Shown here in pieces: positions 11,332 to 22,796 of a stretch of DNA of 64,000 nucleotides. How positions within the stretch are numbered: position 1 is the stretch's first letter; every line of letters starts with the position of its first letter. Origin of the DNA: Tetracentron sinense. Taxonomy: Eukaryota; Streptophyta; Magnoliopsida; Trochodendrales; Trochodendraceae. The position numbers and the translations under genes are program-made. Location of the stretch: NCBI GenBank assembly GCA_015143295.1, contig CM026570.1:23257250-23321249 (forward strand), read 5' to 3'. The notes beneath the pieces were generated by a model. The model did no database searches. It saw nothing but the letters and a program-made list of their open reading frames with translations, and had not been told where the DNA came from.

Positions 11332-11591
11332 CAAGGGCAGAGCCAGGATTCTCTTGTAGTGGGTGCTAACATTGGAGGTTCGGGGGCATAGCCCCAAATT
11401 TTTTTTTGAAGGCCAAGTTCATTGGCCATCACATCTGTTTGTGTCTATTTGTAAGGAATATATTTTTTCTCAGAAGTTTAGGGGGGCTAGATCCCACAGC
11501 TCCGCCCCTCTCCCAGACTACGCCCCTATCCAAAATTTCAGGGAGGGGGGAGGGAGCTTCAGCCCCCAGGCCACATGTGACTCCGCCCCTG
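11332..11591. mobile_element. hAT-type MITE, 260 bp
   Basis: It begins CAAGGGCAGAGCCAGG and ends GTGACTCCGCCCCTG, inverted termini of the well-known plant CAGGGGCGGAGC type. Perfect 8-bp duplications GTATTCTA flank it (11324-11331 and 11592-11599). It is GC-richer than its surroundings. The short open frames within it are incidental. Confidence 0.93.
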
Positions 11592-12009
11592 GTATTCTAT
11601 ATATGTCCTATCAATCTATCGATTGGCCAAAATATTTTAAATTTTCAATAAAGTAATGAGTTTTAATAAATTTAGTTATAAAGTAATTATTTAAAAATAA
11701 TTTATGTGATTCAATATTTTGATATTTTAGGCTTATTACTAGACCAAATAAGTTCAAAATTGATTATCCAATATATGTTCGATCAGTTTATCGATTGGCA
11801 AAAAGCTTTTTAATTCAAAAAAAGTATTAAAAACAACTATTATTTTAATTTTAAATTAAAATATTTTTAAAATAATTATATTAATGGAAGAATACATATA
11901 TTAGATGTATGTGTTAGTTTAATTATACTTAATTAATTTCCTATCAAAATAATATCTATAATTAAAAGCATTATTGTTTATTAGTAAACAAAAAAAAAAC
12001 ACAGTAATT
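11592..12009. other. AT-rich spacer, no gene
   Basis: AT-rich sequence with no coding signal. It contains partial repeats of the words flanking the MITE, such as CTATCGATTGGC near 11617 and 11790. Confidence 0.5.
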
Positions 12010-13317
12010 AAAAATCATACATGGGAACTAGTTGACACTCCCAAGTCCCAAGGATAAGAAAGTAGGATTTAAGTGGGTGTACAATGTGAAGCATAAAATA
12101 GATGGGACTGTGGACAGGTACAAGGCCAATCTAGTAGCAAAGGGGTTCACCCACACCTATGGGGTGGATTACCAAGAGACTTTTGGTCCAGTTGCCAAGA
12201 TGAATTCTATTAGAGTGTTACTTTCTCTTGCTGTAAATTTATTTTGGCATCTTCATCAGTTGGATGTGAAAAATGTATTCCTTCATGGCAACTTGCAGGA
12301 AGAAGTGTACATGGATCTCCCTCAAGGATTTCAAACATAGCGTCAAGAAGACAGTTTGTAAGCTGAAGAAAGCAATCTATGGGTTAAAACAGCCCCTTAC
12401 AGAATGGTTTAAGAGATCCAGTGTCGCAGTGAAGAAGTTTGGTTATGTTCAGAGTCATGCTAAGCATACGTTATTTGTGAAGCATGTGACGATATTGTAG
12501 TAAAAGTTGATAATCATCAAAAGATTCAAAGACTAAAAGGGTTTCTTGCAAAGGAGTTTAAAATTAAGGATTTAGAACATTGAGGTATTTTCTTGGAATT
12601 GAAGTTGCCGGATCCAAGAGTGGGATCTTAATATCCCAAAGAAAATACGTGTTAGATCTGTTACAAGGAACATGAAAGTTGGGCATTAAGTTAGTTGATA
12701 CACCCATGGAAGCTAATTTCAAATTCGATAATGAAGGAGAAAAAACACTAAAGGATGTTGGTATGTTCCAAATTAGTTGGAAAGTTGATTTACTTGTCAT
12801 TGACTCGCCCTGACATATCATTCTCGGTTAGTGTAATCAATCAGTTCATACATAAACTGCTTTTTATGTTAGCTGGGCTGGCTCAGTGACAAACAGCAGA
12901 TCCACATATGGTATTGTACACTTACAAGTGAGAACTTAGTTATAGGGAGGAGCAAGAAACAGGCAGTTGCTGCTCGGTCCACTACAGAGGCAGAATATAG
13001 GGCAATGACACAAGGAGCATGTGAGTTGTTATGAATTAAGATTCTTATGACAAAACTTGATTTTCCAGTTTAGTCATGAGACTATTTTGTGACAGTAAGA
13101 TACCTATTAGTAATGCTCACAATCCAGTCCAGCACGATAAAACCAAGCATATCAAAGTGGATAAACATTTCATTCAGGAAAAAGTGACTTCAAGAATAAT
13201 CAGTTTTCTGCTCATCAATACCGATGAACAGTTGGCAGACATTCTCGAAGGCGGTTGGATCGAATCAGCATCATTATTTTTTTGGCAAGTTGGGCATGTT
13301 AGACATCTACGCCCCAC
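12010..13317 (+). pseudogene. Ty1-copia reverse transcriptase-RNase H remnant
   Basis: The frame 12032-12340 contains the conserved copia RT opening ([20 protein letters not shown], then [20 protein letters not shown] and the HQLDVKN catalytic segment). It continues in other frames through KLKKAIYGLKQP, a decayed RT thumb (12560-12830), and RNase H pieces (SRSTTEAEYR-like near 12975; FCDSKIPISNAHNPVQHDKT from 13082). Several frameshifts and deletions are present; the YVDD box region near 12480-12500 is damaged. Gag, protease and integrase are absent, so the element is 5'-deleted. Confidence 0.9.
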
Positions 13318-13550
13318 TTGAGGAGGATTGTTGTAATGGGCCTAAGTAACTAAGCCCATAGTCATCTCTTATGTTGCTCATTATTTATAATCTTTTCTAC
13401 ACATTAGTAAGGGTATTTATGACCTCAAAAAATGTTATTATAATAATATAAAACGGATAGATAAAGAAACCCTAATCTCTATTCATTCCCTTCCCCACAA
13501 CAAGTCTTCTCTCTTCTTCTCCTCATGTAAAAACTAGGGTTTTTACTTTT
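13318..13550 (+). mobile_element. Polypurine tract and 3' LTR of the copia remnant
   Basis: TTGAGGAGGAT directly follows the RNase H tail (MLDIYAPT-like codons, then stop), and the LTR begins at 13329 with TGTTGTAATGGGCC. The right end is not defined: no CA with a matching target duplication was found, and the limit is a guess from the C/T-rich LTR end. Confidence 0.6.
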
Positions 13551-13754
13551 CTACTAATTGCATTTATATAATCTAATGTATATTAGCACGTACTCTTAAG
13601 CATATTAGCGTGTACTTATTCATTGTTGTTTGTTTTGTCATTGTTTTAACATCATCATTCATTTTCTCATTTTGTAGCAGTCAATGCATAGACTTATAAG
13701 ATGTTAGGAGGGAGGAAACCTAACATCGGGTGATAGGACGGAAAGTCATTTGAT

Positions 13755-14055
13755 GGATTATAAAAACACGGTTTTAATTCAATCTCCATGGAGTTTGCAT
13801 CTCTTTTTCGATCATTTAAAATCAACGAAGTCTTTGATTAGAGGGTTTAGAGATGGAATTCAAAAGAGAGCTCAGTTGTGAGTTTGAGAGCTCTCAAACT
13901 CAATATATAAGCCTCGGTTCGATACATACCATAACATATCATGTCGGTCGTTGATACGATCGAAACTTATGTAATTTGTTTAGTACTTGAGTGTACCATA
14001 TCAGTAGCGTCAAAAATTGATATGTATCGATACGCTCGATATTTTAACCATGCTT
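13755..14055. repeat. Dispersed repeat, copy 2 (partner at 6980)
   Basis: About 300 bases match 6980-7270 with substitutions and small indels. It ends CTCGATATTTTAACCATGC, similar to hAT-like termini elsewhere in the window. It lies 175 bases downstream (minus-strand sense) of hydroxylase exon 2. Confidence 0.6.
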
Positions 14056-14229
14056 CCTACAAAATCAAAGCTACTAATCCTAGGATTGTATTTTCAATTT
14101 GCATGATGAAGCATATGTTGAAATAATATAACATATTTACATGAAATAATATGGAGCAAACAAAAAAGAACTCTCAAAATCCATACGAATTTATATTGGT
14201 GAACAATTGAAATTATTGAGCAAATCTAC

Positions 14230-14277
14230 CAGATGATTCCTCCAGCCGTCCTATAAATGCTAATTGAACTAGAGCAC
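14230..14277 (-). CDS. Prolyl 4-hydroxylase (P4H1-like), exon 2
   Basis: The minus strand reads GGCATTTGCAG, a good acceptor, then 48 bases coding ALVQLAFIGRLEESSG, then the donor GTAGAT. The entering phase (two bases complete a Gly codon) fits the single G left by exon 1 at 28950. The joined text VGMIIG-ALVQLAFIGRLEESSG follows the N-terminal anchor and linker of plant P4H1-type prolyl 4-hydroxylases, which hydroxylate proline in secreted proteins in the ER or Golgi. Without splicing, the frame stops six codons past the donor. Later exons with the Fe(II)/2-oxoglutarate domain were not found at lower coordinates and presumably lie off the left edge. Confidence 0.8.
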
Positions 14278-15009
14278 CTGCAAATGCCAAATATCAATTT
14301 ATAAAGTCATTAGTAGTAACACACCATTAAAGAAAAGTTCAATATTGATAAATAAATAACTGGCTACAAGAAAAGTTCAAGGTATTTCGTTCAATGTTAA
14401 TGATAGACATTTTATACAGAAGCGTCATAAATTTTATTGTTGAACCCATTTTTGATAGAAAAGGGGCCATGAAGAATCCGCAAAACTATTCACCAATCAC
14501 TTTTTGGAAATCAAACCAAGTCCATACTCTAGAATGAACTTCCATAGCAGTAACCTTTTCATACTAGGATTGCTAAACATGGGTTTGTTGTTGGAATTTG
14601 AAGCCTGTAAGGCATTTCATATGATTGTAAGATATGTATTCTCGTCGAATTGGGCATATCAATAATGATACCTACTTTGTGTTATACCATATAACATTTG
14701 TCACATTTTATATTTTCTCGTGTTTGAGTAGATGTGTTGTTAGTGTTTCTGAAACAACCAAGTGTCAGCTCCACAACTTTTAATTTTCTATAAACCATGT
14801 GTAATTCTTGGATAGTGCCAAATAGGATGATAAGTGTGCTAGTTGAACTATAATGCAATTTAATTGCATTTAAATAAGTGTTTTGCATCAACAACTTAAT
14901 ATTGTCGTAGGGTACTACGTAACTAGGACACGATTTTCTTAAAATTTGGATGTGATCATACATCTATGTCATAGTCACTCATTAAAATCACAACAACTCT
15001 CGTGCTAAT

Positions 15010-15517
15010 GTAGGATAAGGAGAGTGTGGAAGTTTTGGAGTCTGAGGTTGGAGCATTCTCGATATCCATACTTTGCCGGTTGATTGGGAAGGACTTCACA
15101 TGGGTTTCTCCGGGGTGTACGGTCCGGTAGGATGGGCAGAGGATGTGGACTTTTGGGCTAAAATGGATGATGTTAGTGTGCAATGGGGCCAGCCGTGGTG
15201 CTTGGGAGAGGATTTCAATAGTTTTCGTTTCTCATCGGAAAAAAAAGGGGGAAGTGCCATCACAGCTAAGATGAGGTGTTTTGGAGCTTTCGTTTTTCAT
15301 CATGGGTTGATGCGTAATGGATTATCCATTGAGAGGAGCTCAATTCACCTGGTCACAAGCAGGAAATAATCGTATAGCGAGCTGTCTTAACCGTTTCCTG
15401 GTTGATCAAGATTGGGAGGCCCATTTCCCAAATGTTACTCAATCCTCTCTTCTTCGTCCCATATCCGATCATGAGCCTCTCTTATTAGCGGCGGGGAGAT
15501 TTGGGGGGGGGGCCTAG
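15010..15517 (+). pseudogene. LINE endonuclease domain fragment
   Basis: The C-terminal half of an apurinic-like endonuclease of plant L1 ORF2. Readable parts are FSGVYGPVGWAEDVDFW, a GEDFNSFRF segment (normally GDFN) and, after a frameshift, GAQFTWSQAGNN and ISDHEPLLL, which carries the SDH catalytic motif. The N-terminal part of the domain is missing. At least two frameshifts break it, one near 15105 and one near 15340. Confidence 0.8.
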
Positions 15518-15732
15518 TCCTTTTCGTTTTGAGAACATGGGGATGGAAGATGAGCGATTTAGAGAGTTTGTAGGCGAGGTGTGGAGCCAAACTAGAGGGC
15601 AGGGGTCAGCTAGCACTCGTTTTGGCATGAAACTTAAATATTTAAAAGCTCGATTAAAAGTTTGGAATAAGCAGGTTTTAGGAAGCATTCAGGTGTGGCT
15701 TGCCAGTTTGCTAAAGGGTATAGAAGAGTTAA

Positions 15733-17178
15733 ATGGGTTGGCCAAGACTCGAGATCTTTCCTCTGCAGAATCTAAGGAGAGAGGAAAAGAAATTGGAGTA
15801 CATCTCTACTCTAAAGCTTGAAGAAATCAGTGGGAAACAAAAAACTAGAACCTGTTGGCTCAAGGAGGGTGATGGTAATACTAAATTTTTCCACGAAATG
15901 GCAAATTACAATAGAAAAAAGAATTTCATATCCAAATTGAGGGTGGATGGTATTTGGAAAGAGGAGAAGAGCGAGATTGAAGCTAGTGTTATTTCTTATT
16001 ATAAGGACATGTACGGCGAGAGGGAAAGGTGGCGTCCTAAACCAAGTGTGCTCCCTTTTGACCGTTCGAGGAAGCGGAGGGGTGGGAGCTATTAGAGGTA
16101 TGGAGGGAGATAAAGCCCCCGGTCCAGATGGGTTTACTATCGAATTTTACAGGGTTTGTTGGGACATTGTGGGGAGGGATTTCATGGAAGTAATGCAAGA
16201 TTTTTTTGAGTCTGGGTGCTTTGATAGAGTGATGAATTGCTCATTTCTTGCTTTGATTCCTAAGAAGAAAGGGGCGGTGGATCTCAAAGACTTTCAACCC
16301 ATTAGTCTAGTGAGTAGCACGTACAAAATTCTCTCTAGGGTGTTGGCTTCTCGTCTCAAGGCAGTAATGGTTTCTCTTATATCCCCTCGGCAAAGTGCGT
16401 TTGTAGGTGGGCGCCAAATCGTAGATGGGATTCTTGTTGCAAACGAAGTCATCGATTCCAAGGTGCGGGCTAGGTCGTTGGGTATTCTTTGTAAGGTTGA
16501 TATGGAGAAAGCCTACGATCATGTCAACTTGGATTTCATTCTTTATGTCCTAGGAAGGATGGGTTTCGGGGTGAAGTGGAGGCTTTGGATGTGGGCATGC
16601 ATATCTTCAGTTTCTTTTTCTATTCTGCTCAACGGTAGCTCGGTGGGATTTTTCCCCAGCTCTCGGGGATTGAGACAGGGGGATTCGCTTCCCCCTTTCT
16701 ATTTGTTATTGTTTCGGAAGCGTTGAGTAGAATGATTTCTAAGGCAAAGGGGACTTTCTTTAGAGGGTTTCGGGTTGGTACAAGTGGTCTGAGGATTTCC
16801 CATCTCCAATTTACGGATGATACTCTTATCTTTAGTCGGGCTTCGAGGAGGGATTTGCTCAACGTCAGATGTATTCTTAGATGTTTTGAAGCGGTATCAG
16901 GTTTACGCGTGAATCTCGCCAAATCCGAGCTTCTTAGGGTAGGGGAGGTCTTTATCTTGGATCATCTTGCCCTTTGTCTAGGCTGCAGTGTGGGATCTCT
17001 TCTTTCCGTATACCTAGGCATGCCTCTAGGGATGAGCTATAAGGCGAAATCTGTTTGGAATCCAGTGTTAGATCGTTTTACGAAAAGGTTATCAGGGTGG
17101 AGGTCATCATACTTATCCAAAGGGGGGAAACTGACTTTGATCCGAAGCACTTTACAAAGTTTACCAACTTACTTCTAG
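15733..17178 (+). pseudogene. LINE reverse transcriptase, frameshifted
   Basis: Before the RT, 15733-16095 reads TCWLKEGDGNTKFFHEMAN, the usual linker. The RT itself has KAPGPDGFTIEFYR (near 16110), LKDFQPISLVSSTYKILSRV, RQSAFVGGRQIVDGILVANE and KVDMEKAYDHVN (the first catalytic Asp), then RGLRQGDSLPP. After a frameshift near 16700 it continues with LQFTDDTLIFSRAS at about 16806, which holds the catalytic Asp pair, then SELLRVGE and LGMPLG motifs. The catalytic residues survive but the frame does not. Confidence 0.9.
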
Positions 17179-17499
17179 TCTACTCTCATCATCCCTCGGT
17201 CGGTGGCATCTACCATAGAAAGGATTCAAAGGGAGTTTTCATGGAACAAAAGAGGGGATAAAGCCAAATATCATTTTGGTAGCTTGATCCCAGATGTGCC
17301 ACTCTAAGGAAGAGGGAGGTTTGAATCTAAAACCTCTTATTCAAACGAACAAAGTTTTGCTAGGCAAATAGCTGTGGAAATTTAGAGAGGAGAGGAATAG
17401 TCTGTGGTGGGAAGTGATAGTAGTCAAGTATGGGGAAAATTCGTGTTGGATTCCTCGGGAGGTTAGGGGTTCTTATGGTTTGGGTTTTGGAAGGGAATC

Positions 17500-18478
17500 A
17501 TGGCTAGTGCTGGTTTGGTTGTGCCTTTCTTTCGCTTTCGAGCAGGGAGAGGGTCGGAAATTCGGTTCTGGAAAGATATTTGGTCAGGGTCTACTAGACT
17601 AATGGATGATTTTGGTAATCTTTTCGCACTCGCAATCGACAAGGACATGTTGGTGAAGGAATTTTATGAGAGGAGTGCAGCGGGAGTGGTTTGGTGCCCG
17701 AGGTTGAGGAGGGATCTTAATGATTGGGAAATCAGTGATTTGTCTTGGCTTTTGGACCGTATTTCCTCGTCTGCTCTTTGCCCAGAGGTCAAGGATTGCA
17801 GGTTGTGGTCTAGAAGCAGTCATGGACGGTTCTCAACTTTTGTTTCAGTCTCTATCTCCTTCTTTGGGGGGATCGTTTCCCCATAGGGTAGTGTGGAATC
17901 TCGGAATACCTTCCAAAGTTTCTTTCTTCATATGGACCGCCGCTTTGGATAAAATCCTAACTGGGGATCATTTGCAGCATCAAGGTTGGAGGTTGGCAAA
18001 CCAGAGCTTTCTGTGTCTCCAAGCGGAAGAGACGGTGGACCATCTTATTTTGCATTGCCCAGTAGTGAATGAAGTGTGGAATTTTTTCCTGTGTCACTTA
18101 GGGGTGGCATGGATTTTTCCCTCCTCCTTCCGGGATCTCCTAGAGTGTTGGTATTGGGATAGAGGTGCGGGTTGGTGGGAGGTGATTTGGGGAGTCCGTC
18201 CGGGGGCTATTTCGTGGCTTGTATGGAAAGAAATGAATAGTAGAGTGTTTGAAGATGTTTCGTCTACCATGCCCCGGCTTTGTGATCGTCTGGTTGTCAG
18301 TTTTGGAGCGGGCAGGGTTTCTTTGTTCGAGGGAGGATATCCAGGATATTTTGTTTTAGTTGGAGGGTTCCCTCGGGGTTTTTTGTGTGGTGTGGCTTGC
18401 AGTTGTTTGAGTTTACTTGCTTGTAAACTTTGCGATAGTTTGTTCTTTTCTTGTTTTTCTTTTGCTCCAGTGTTTTAA
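17500..18478 (+). pseudogene. LINE C-terminal zf-RVT domain
   Basis: Frame 17500-17886 has RFWKDIWSGSTRLMDDFGNL, the post-RT linker. A shift into frame 17720-18478 gives VVWNLGIPSKVSFFIWTAAL, then DKILTGDHLQHQGWRLANQS and CLQAEETVDHLILHCPVVNE, a zinc-binding domain with Cys/His ligands. The distal SWLVWKEMNSRVFED segment is the tryptophan-rich end. About 30 bases after the last stop comes the poly-A tail. Confidence 0.85.
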
Positions 18479-18788
18479 TAAAATGCGCTATTGATCCAAA
18501 AAAAAGTTTATGAAAAATCTTGCTTTTAGTTAGTGAGGAACCATATCATGATTGATAAAGGCAGTGCCTAAGGTTGTTCCTTGGGCGACCACCTGCCCAG
18601 GCCGCCTAATAACAAAAAAGAGGGAAATGCCTCAAATCCCTTTAAGGCACCCAAAGAGATACGACCTCTACTTCTATCCCCCCCTCTACCTCTCTTTCTC
18701 CTTCCTATTCGGCAATCATTGCCAACTGATAGGGTCTTTTGTTTTTGAGTTCCCCACACTCCCACTCTCGCCTCTCTCACCTATATTC

Positions 18789-19050
18789 GGCAGTCACTTT
18801 AGATTGTTGTTTTCTTAACTGTTTTTTTATTCCCCACATTTGCTCAGCAGTCACTTTAAATTGTTGTTTTCTTATCTGTTTTTTTATTCCACGCATTTGC
18901 TCTCCTCCCCCCCGCCCCCACACCCTATGTGGCAGTCACTATGGACTACTTTTTTCTCCCCACAGTCCCTCTCTCTTTCCTGTTTGGCAGTAATTTTAGA
19001 CTAATTGTTTTTTCAATTTTTTTATTTCCCACATTTTGCAATCCTCAATT
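18789..19050. repeat. Degenerate tandem repeat, about four units
   Basis: Units begin GGCAGTCACTTT or close variants at about 18789, 18847, 18931 and 18985. Each continues into a T-rich stretch and a CCCACATTTGC-like end. The first two units are about 58 bases and nearly identical; the later ones are shorter and more diverged. Confidence 0.75.
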
Positions 19051-19130
19051 TTTTATTCCCAAAACTCTCCAATGATGGTTCTATCAAAGTGCAGCTTGAT
19101 AATGGATATTTTATAGTTTATACGAATTGT

Positions 19131-20244
19131 TTTTTTTTAATCGGTAAATAAGCTTTATAGACAGGAAAATAGGGGCCTCCTAAGGTTATACAGCATATAT
19201 GATTTCTGCTGCAAAGAGTTCACCAGGCAACACCTCAGGCATTCAAAGGGTCTACCGTATCAGGCTGCCTAGTCACCTTGACAACCATGAACCACATGAT
19301 TTCATATATAATTTCTTCTGATATATAATTTCCAAGTCACCTTGACAACCATGAGCCATATATTTTACATGATTTCATGTATAGTTTTCTCCTGATATAT
19401 AATTTCCAAGTGCCCTTTGGTAGCTAAGTATATGTATTGCATTAAAGCAACATTGGAAGCTAAGGCTTGCTTTCCATGTAGAAAAGAGACCTCTCATATG
19501 GTGATCCTACAGATAAGACATCATGTAATATATCGGTCATATGATAAATTCCTAATATTATAAAAAAAATTAGAACACTTCATGCTCAAAGCACGTGCAA
19601 TGGCATCACCACTTAAATTCCCTCCACATTTAACTGTACAAGGTTTCTTCCCAATTCAAGGATCAAGTGAAATTGAACTCGATCTTGAATTCTCTTACCA
19701 TCCTTCTCAATGGGAAACAGAAACAAAAACAAAGAACCCCACATTTTACTCAATTTGAAGCTGAGTGGGATCCTCCGTTTCCTGCAAGATCAGATCTAAT
19801 CTTTCAGTAAAATGAGGGCCGCTCATTCAAACTTACTAACAAGGTTAAAGTTTGAGGAAAAGGTCTCCTTGACCCCTTTTGTGTCCATCACGATCATTAT
19901 ACCTCCTCTTAAAGCAACAGAACAACTGCTCACTTCTGGACACCTAGACAAACTTGCAGCCTCCTTATAGCTCTGACAATTAAAGAGGTCATCATTATTA
20001 GATCCTGGAGGATTAACACCCTTTTTAAGATGGAAATCTTAGGGACAGCATTACAAGAATTATTCTCAAACCCCATCTAAGACTACCTTAACTTTTCCAA
20101 TCCTTCCGCAACAAAGAACAACCATTACGAACGTGCATGTTCTGATAACATGAATTTTGGGGCTATCCACAATGCTGAAAGGCCCAAGGAGGAAAAGCAG
20201 GACAACCCCTAACCCATAGGAAGAACTAACAATCAAGATTTTAT
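19131..20244 (-). other. Possible retroelement tail, no readable gene
   Basis: A run of T at 19131-19139 followed by AATCGGTAAATAAGC looks like the reverse complement of a LINE poly-A end, suggesting minus-strand LINE 3' sequence. A short duplication (TATAATTTCCAAGT) occurs near 19323 and 19398. Beyond this, no domain was recognised; frames in 19840-20160 are broken. Confidence 0.35.
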
Positions 20245-21227
20245 CATGGTTTAAAATACCGGTAGGTACGTACTAGGTTTGGAGCTACCGGTACACTTGT
20301 ACGTAGGAAAAAAAAACCGTATCAAGCCCGTATTGGTACCGATATGGTCCAATACGCACTGATGATACCCATGGCACAAACCCATTTCTCCTTCCATTTA
20401 TACTAGAAACCACATCGCAGACTCGATATGCACAGCTTTTTTATTTATATATAAATATCATTTAAGTAAAGAAATTTCATTTACTTAAGATATTTATATG
20501 TAAATAAGGTTATACCCCCATTTAAATTCAATAAAAATTATCCTAGATCCGAATTCCTGAAAAATAAAAAATCAACTTTCTCGTTCAAGAACAAAATCCG
20601 CTTTTTAACGTTTTTTTACAGATTAGGTCAAAATTTTAAGTTTCAAATGGTAAGGTATTTCTTAAATCTCAAAATTTCATAAATTCTATTATATCAAAAT
20701 ATTACTAAAAGTCAAAAGTCCGGCAAAAAAAGTCTCATATTTTAGTCTTCAAAAATATTTTCATTTACATGGTCAAAAATTCAACTAACAAAGTAAACAG
20801 TTCATCATAAAAGACTTACATTTAAGCTTATAATTTAAGGTTATAATTCACTATATTCTTATTAAATTCATTGACTATAAGGTTTTAATATCTAAATTGT
20901 ATTGCCTATACTTGGCTAAGTGACTATTATTTTTCTTTTCATAATTGTTTATCAGTATGATCACCTTTTTTAACTTATAAAATTCTTAACTGTCATATAT
21001 ATATTATTATAAATATAGTTGAAGGCCTTTATTTAGTTTATTTTTAATTTGTATTGGCATTAAAAGAGGTTTTGTGCAAGGTGTCCAAGTTTTTCATTGC
21101 ATCTCTGAGCTTTTTTAGAGTATCCTAATTTATTTCCGCCGTACCCATCTGTATAGTCTGATACACTGGTACGTATCTTGTTTTGGACTTACCGATACAG
21201 TACCCGATAGCGATAATTTGAACCATA
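20245..21227. mobile_element. Non-autonomous hAT-type element, 983 bp
   Basis: It starts CATGGTTTAAAATACCGG and ends with the inverse of TATGGTTCAAATTATCG, so the termini are related inverted repeats. Flanks GATTTTAT (20237-20244) and GATTTAAT (21228-21235) match at 7 of 8. Its subterminal region is rich in GTAC-type words. The core shares a module (TTTACTTAAGATATTTATAT, then TTCAATAAAAATTATCCTAG) with the elements at 21665 and 25014. Confidence 0.75.
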
Positions 21228-22319
21228 GATTTAATAAGGAGTTCACAATCAATATGGAGTTCACAATCACAGAACAAGTGTCACACATTCTAATCATGTG
21301 GTTATTTATAGCATCATTAAGCAGACGAGGCCAAAAGCTACATTTGCCAAAAAATCTAATGCAATAACACTCCATTTGACAAGAGATTGAGGATTTATGT
21401 GCAACAACCAATTCTAGGACTATGCACGTAACATTGTCCAAATCTTTGAGGCCATTGTCAAAAGTTTTATGAATGATGGAATGAGACAAGAAGCCTATTG
21501 TCAAAGGGTCATAATTTACCACTCATGTAAACCATGTGCAGAAATCGTGTAGCACACCAAAACTACAATGATCAATCTATCAATAATCCACATAGTCAAT
21601 GATAAATTTCCAACCTCCATTGCAAAAGCCTTTTAATAAAAGGCAAAGAAATTTCTTGTGGAACCAAGGTTCAAAAAATCGACAATATCGGTGATATTTA
21701 CCAATATCGCTGGTCAGCGACATATCTACATGCTATTTAAAAAAATTTACACCATACCGGGGATATATTGTGCAATATCGACCTGTATATTTTTTTTTTA
21801 TATATTAAAGGCTTTATCCTGTAGATATGAGAGTGAAGCAATGTGATTCACTCTATCTTATTTAGATAAAACTTAAAATATTTATATATTGCTTCAATCT
21901 ATCTTATTTAGATAAAATATCATTTACCATCTACTTAAGATATTTATATATAGATAAGGTTATACCCTCCATTTGAATTCAACAAAAAATATCTTAGATC
22001 CAAATTTCTGAAAAATTAAAAGTCAACTTTTAAGTTCAATAACAAAATTCGCCTTTTGGTACCTTTTTGAAAATTTCAACTTAAAATGATAAGGTATTTT
22101 ATCTTAAAATTTCATAAATCCTACCATATCAAAAATTAATAAAACTCAAAAGTCTGGTGACAAAGACATATTTTAGTCTTCAAAATTATTTTTATCTATA
22201 GGGTCAAAAAGTCAACTAACAGTTCATCAGAAAAAGACTTTACAGTCAAGCTTTACAAAAACAAATTAAGCATATTATGGGCACCCTCTATTTAAAATAC
22301 TCCCAAATTTAAATTCCAA

Positions 22320-22570
22320 AAAAATCATATGGATATACTTTTGGGTATGAGTCGTATGAATATGAGTATCGGGGTACAGCCTTATCTGGCAGTTTAAGTG
22401 ACAATTGTGCTCTCTGCTCTTAGGAGCATAGCTATGCACGGCTAGAGGGCCAATATCTATATGGATATATTTTTGTGTATGAGTCATATTCATATGGGTA
22501 TAGAGGTGTACAACCTCATTTGCTAGTGTCGATGGCAATCGAGCCTTTGCATAACTCCTTTTGGTTTTGA
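22320..22570 (+). pseudogene. hAT transposase-like C-terminal fragment
   Basis: One plus-strand frame reads SYGYTFGYESYEYEYRG, a stop, then EHSYARLEGQYLYGYIFVYE, SYSYGYRGVQPHLLV and finally IEPLHNSFWF and stop. The Tyr-rich region and the ending EPxxNSFWF match the fragment at 25391-25760. Plant hAT transposases often end in a similar short Trp-containing tail. The dimerisation domain itself is absent, so the family call is an inference. Confidence 0.5.
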
Positions 22571-22796
22571 TTGTAGTTCTTGGAGGGGGTTGGATTATTA
22601 GTATGTATGTTTACATTGTTATGAATCTTATGAATTATAGATTTATGATTGATTGAGAAATGAATGAAACATTTTATGTAAGTTAGTTATGATTTAGGAA
22701 TATGAATCAATCATACATTTTGTCGTCAATGCACATCTTTGCCCCTTTCCATTGCATCTCTTATGTACATTATTGTTTTCTTAAATTTTTTTTTAT

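Larger units (their letters stand above)
15010..18505 (+). mobile_element. 5'-truncated L1-type LINE, 3.5 kb
   Basis: One plus-strand element with endonuclease, reverse transcriptase and zf-RVT parts in order, ending in a poly-A tail (18498-18505) after an AATAAA-like signal at 18476. It lies sense-opposite to the hydroxylase gene, within its first intron. The 5' end is approximate and no target duplication was found. Frameshifts and stops show it is inactive. Confidence 0.9.

Noticed and set aside
11363..11656. Two overlapping plus-strand frames near 100 codons
   Set aside because: They cover the 260-bp hAT MITE, whose palindromic GC-rich ends give chance open frames.
1..14229. Search for later P4H exons (Fe(II)/2-oxoglutarate domain)
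   Set aside because: No minus-strand segment with the HxD...H or flanking conserved text was found; they are presumed to lie outside the window.
14682..14963. Minus-strand frame of 93 codons
   Set aside because: Low-complexity composition, no domain, inside the hydroxylase intron with no splice context.
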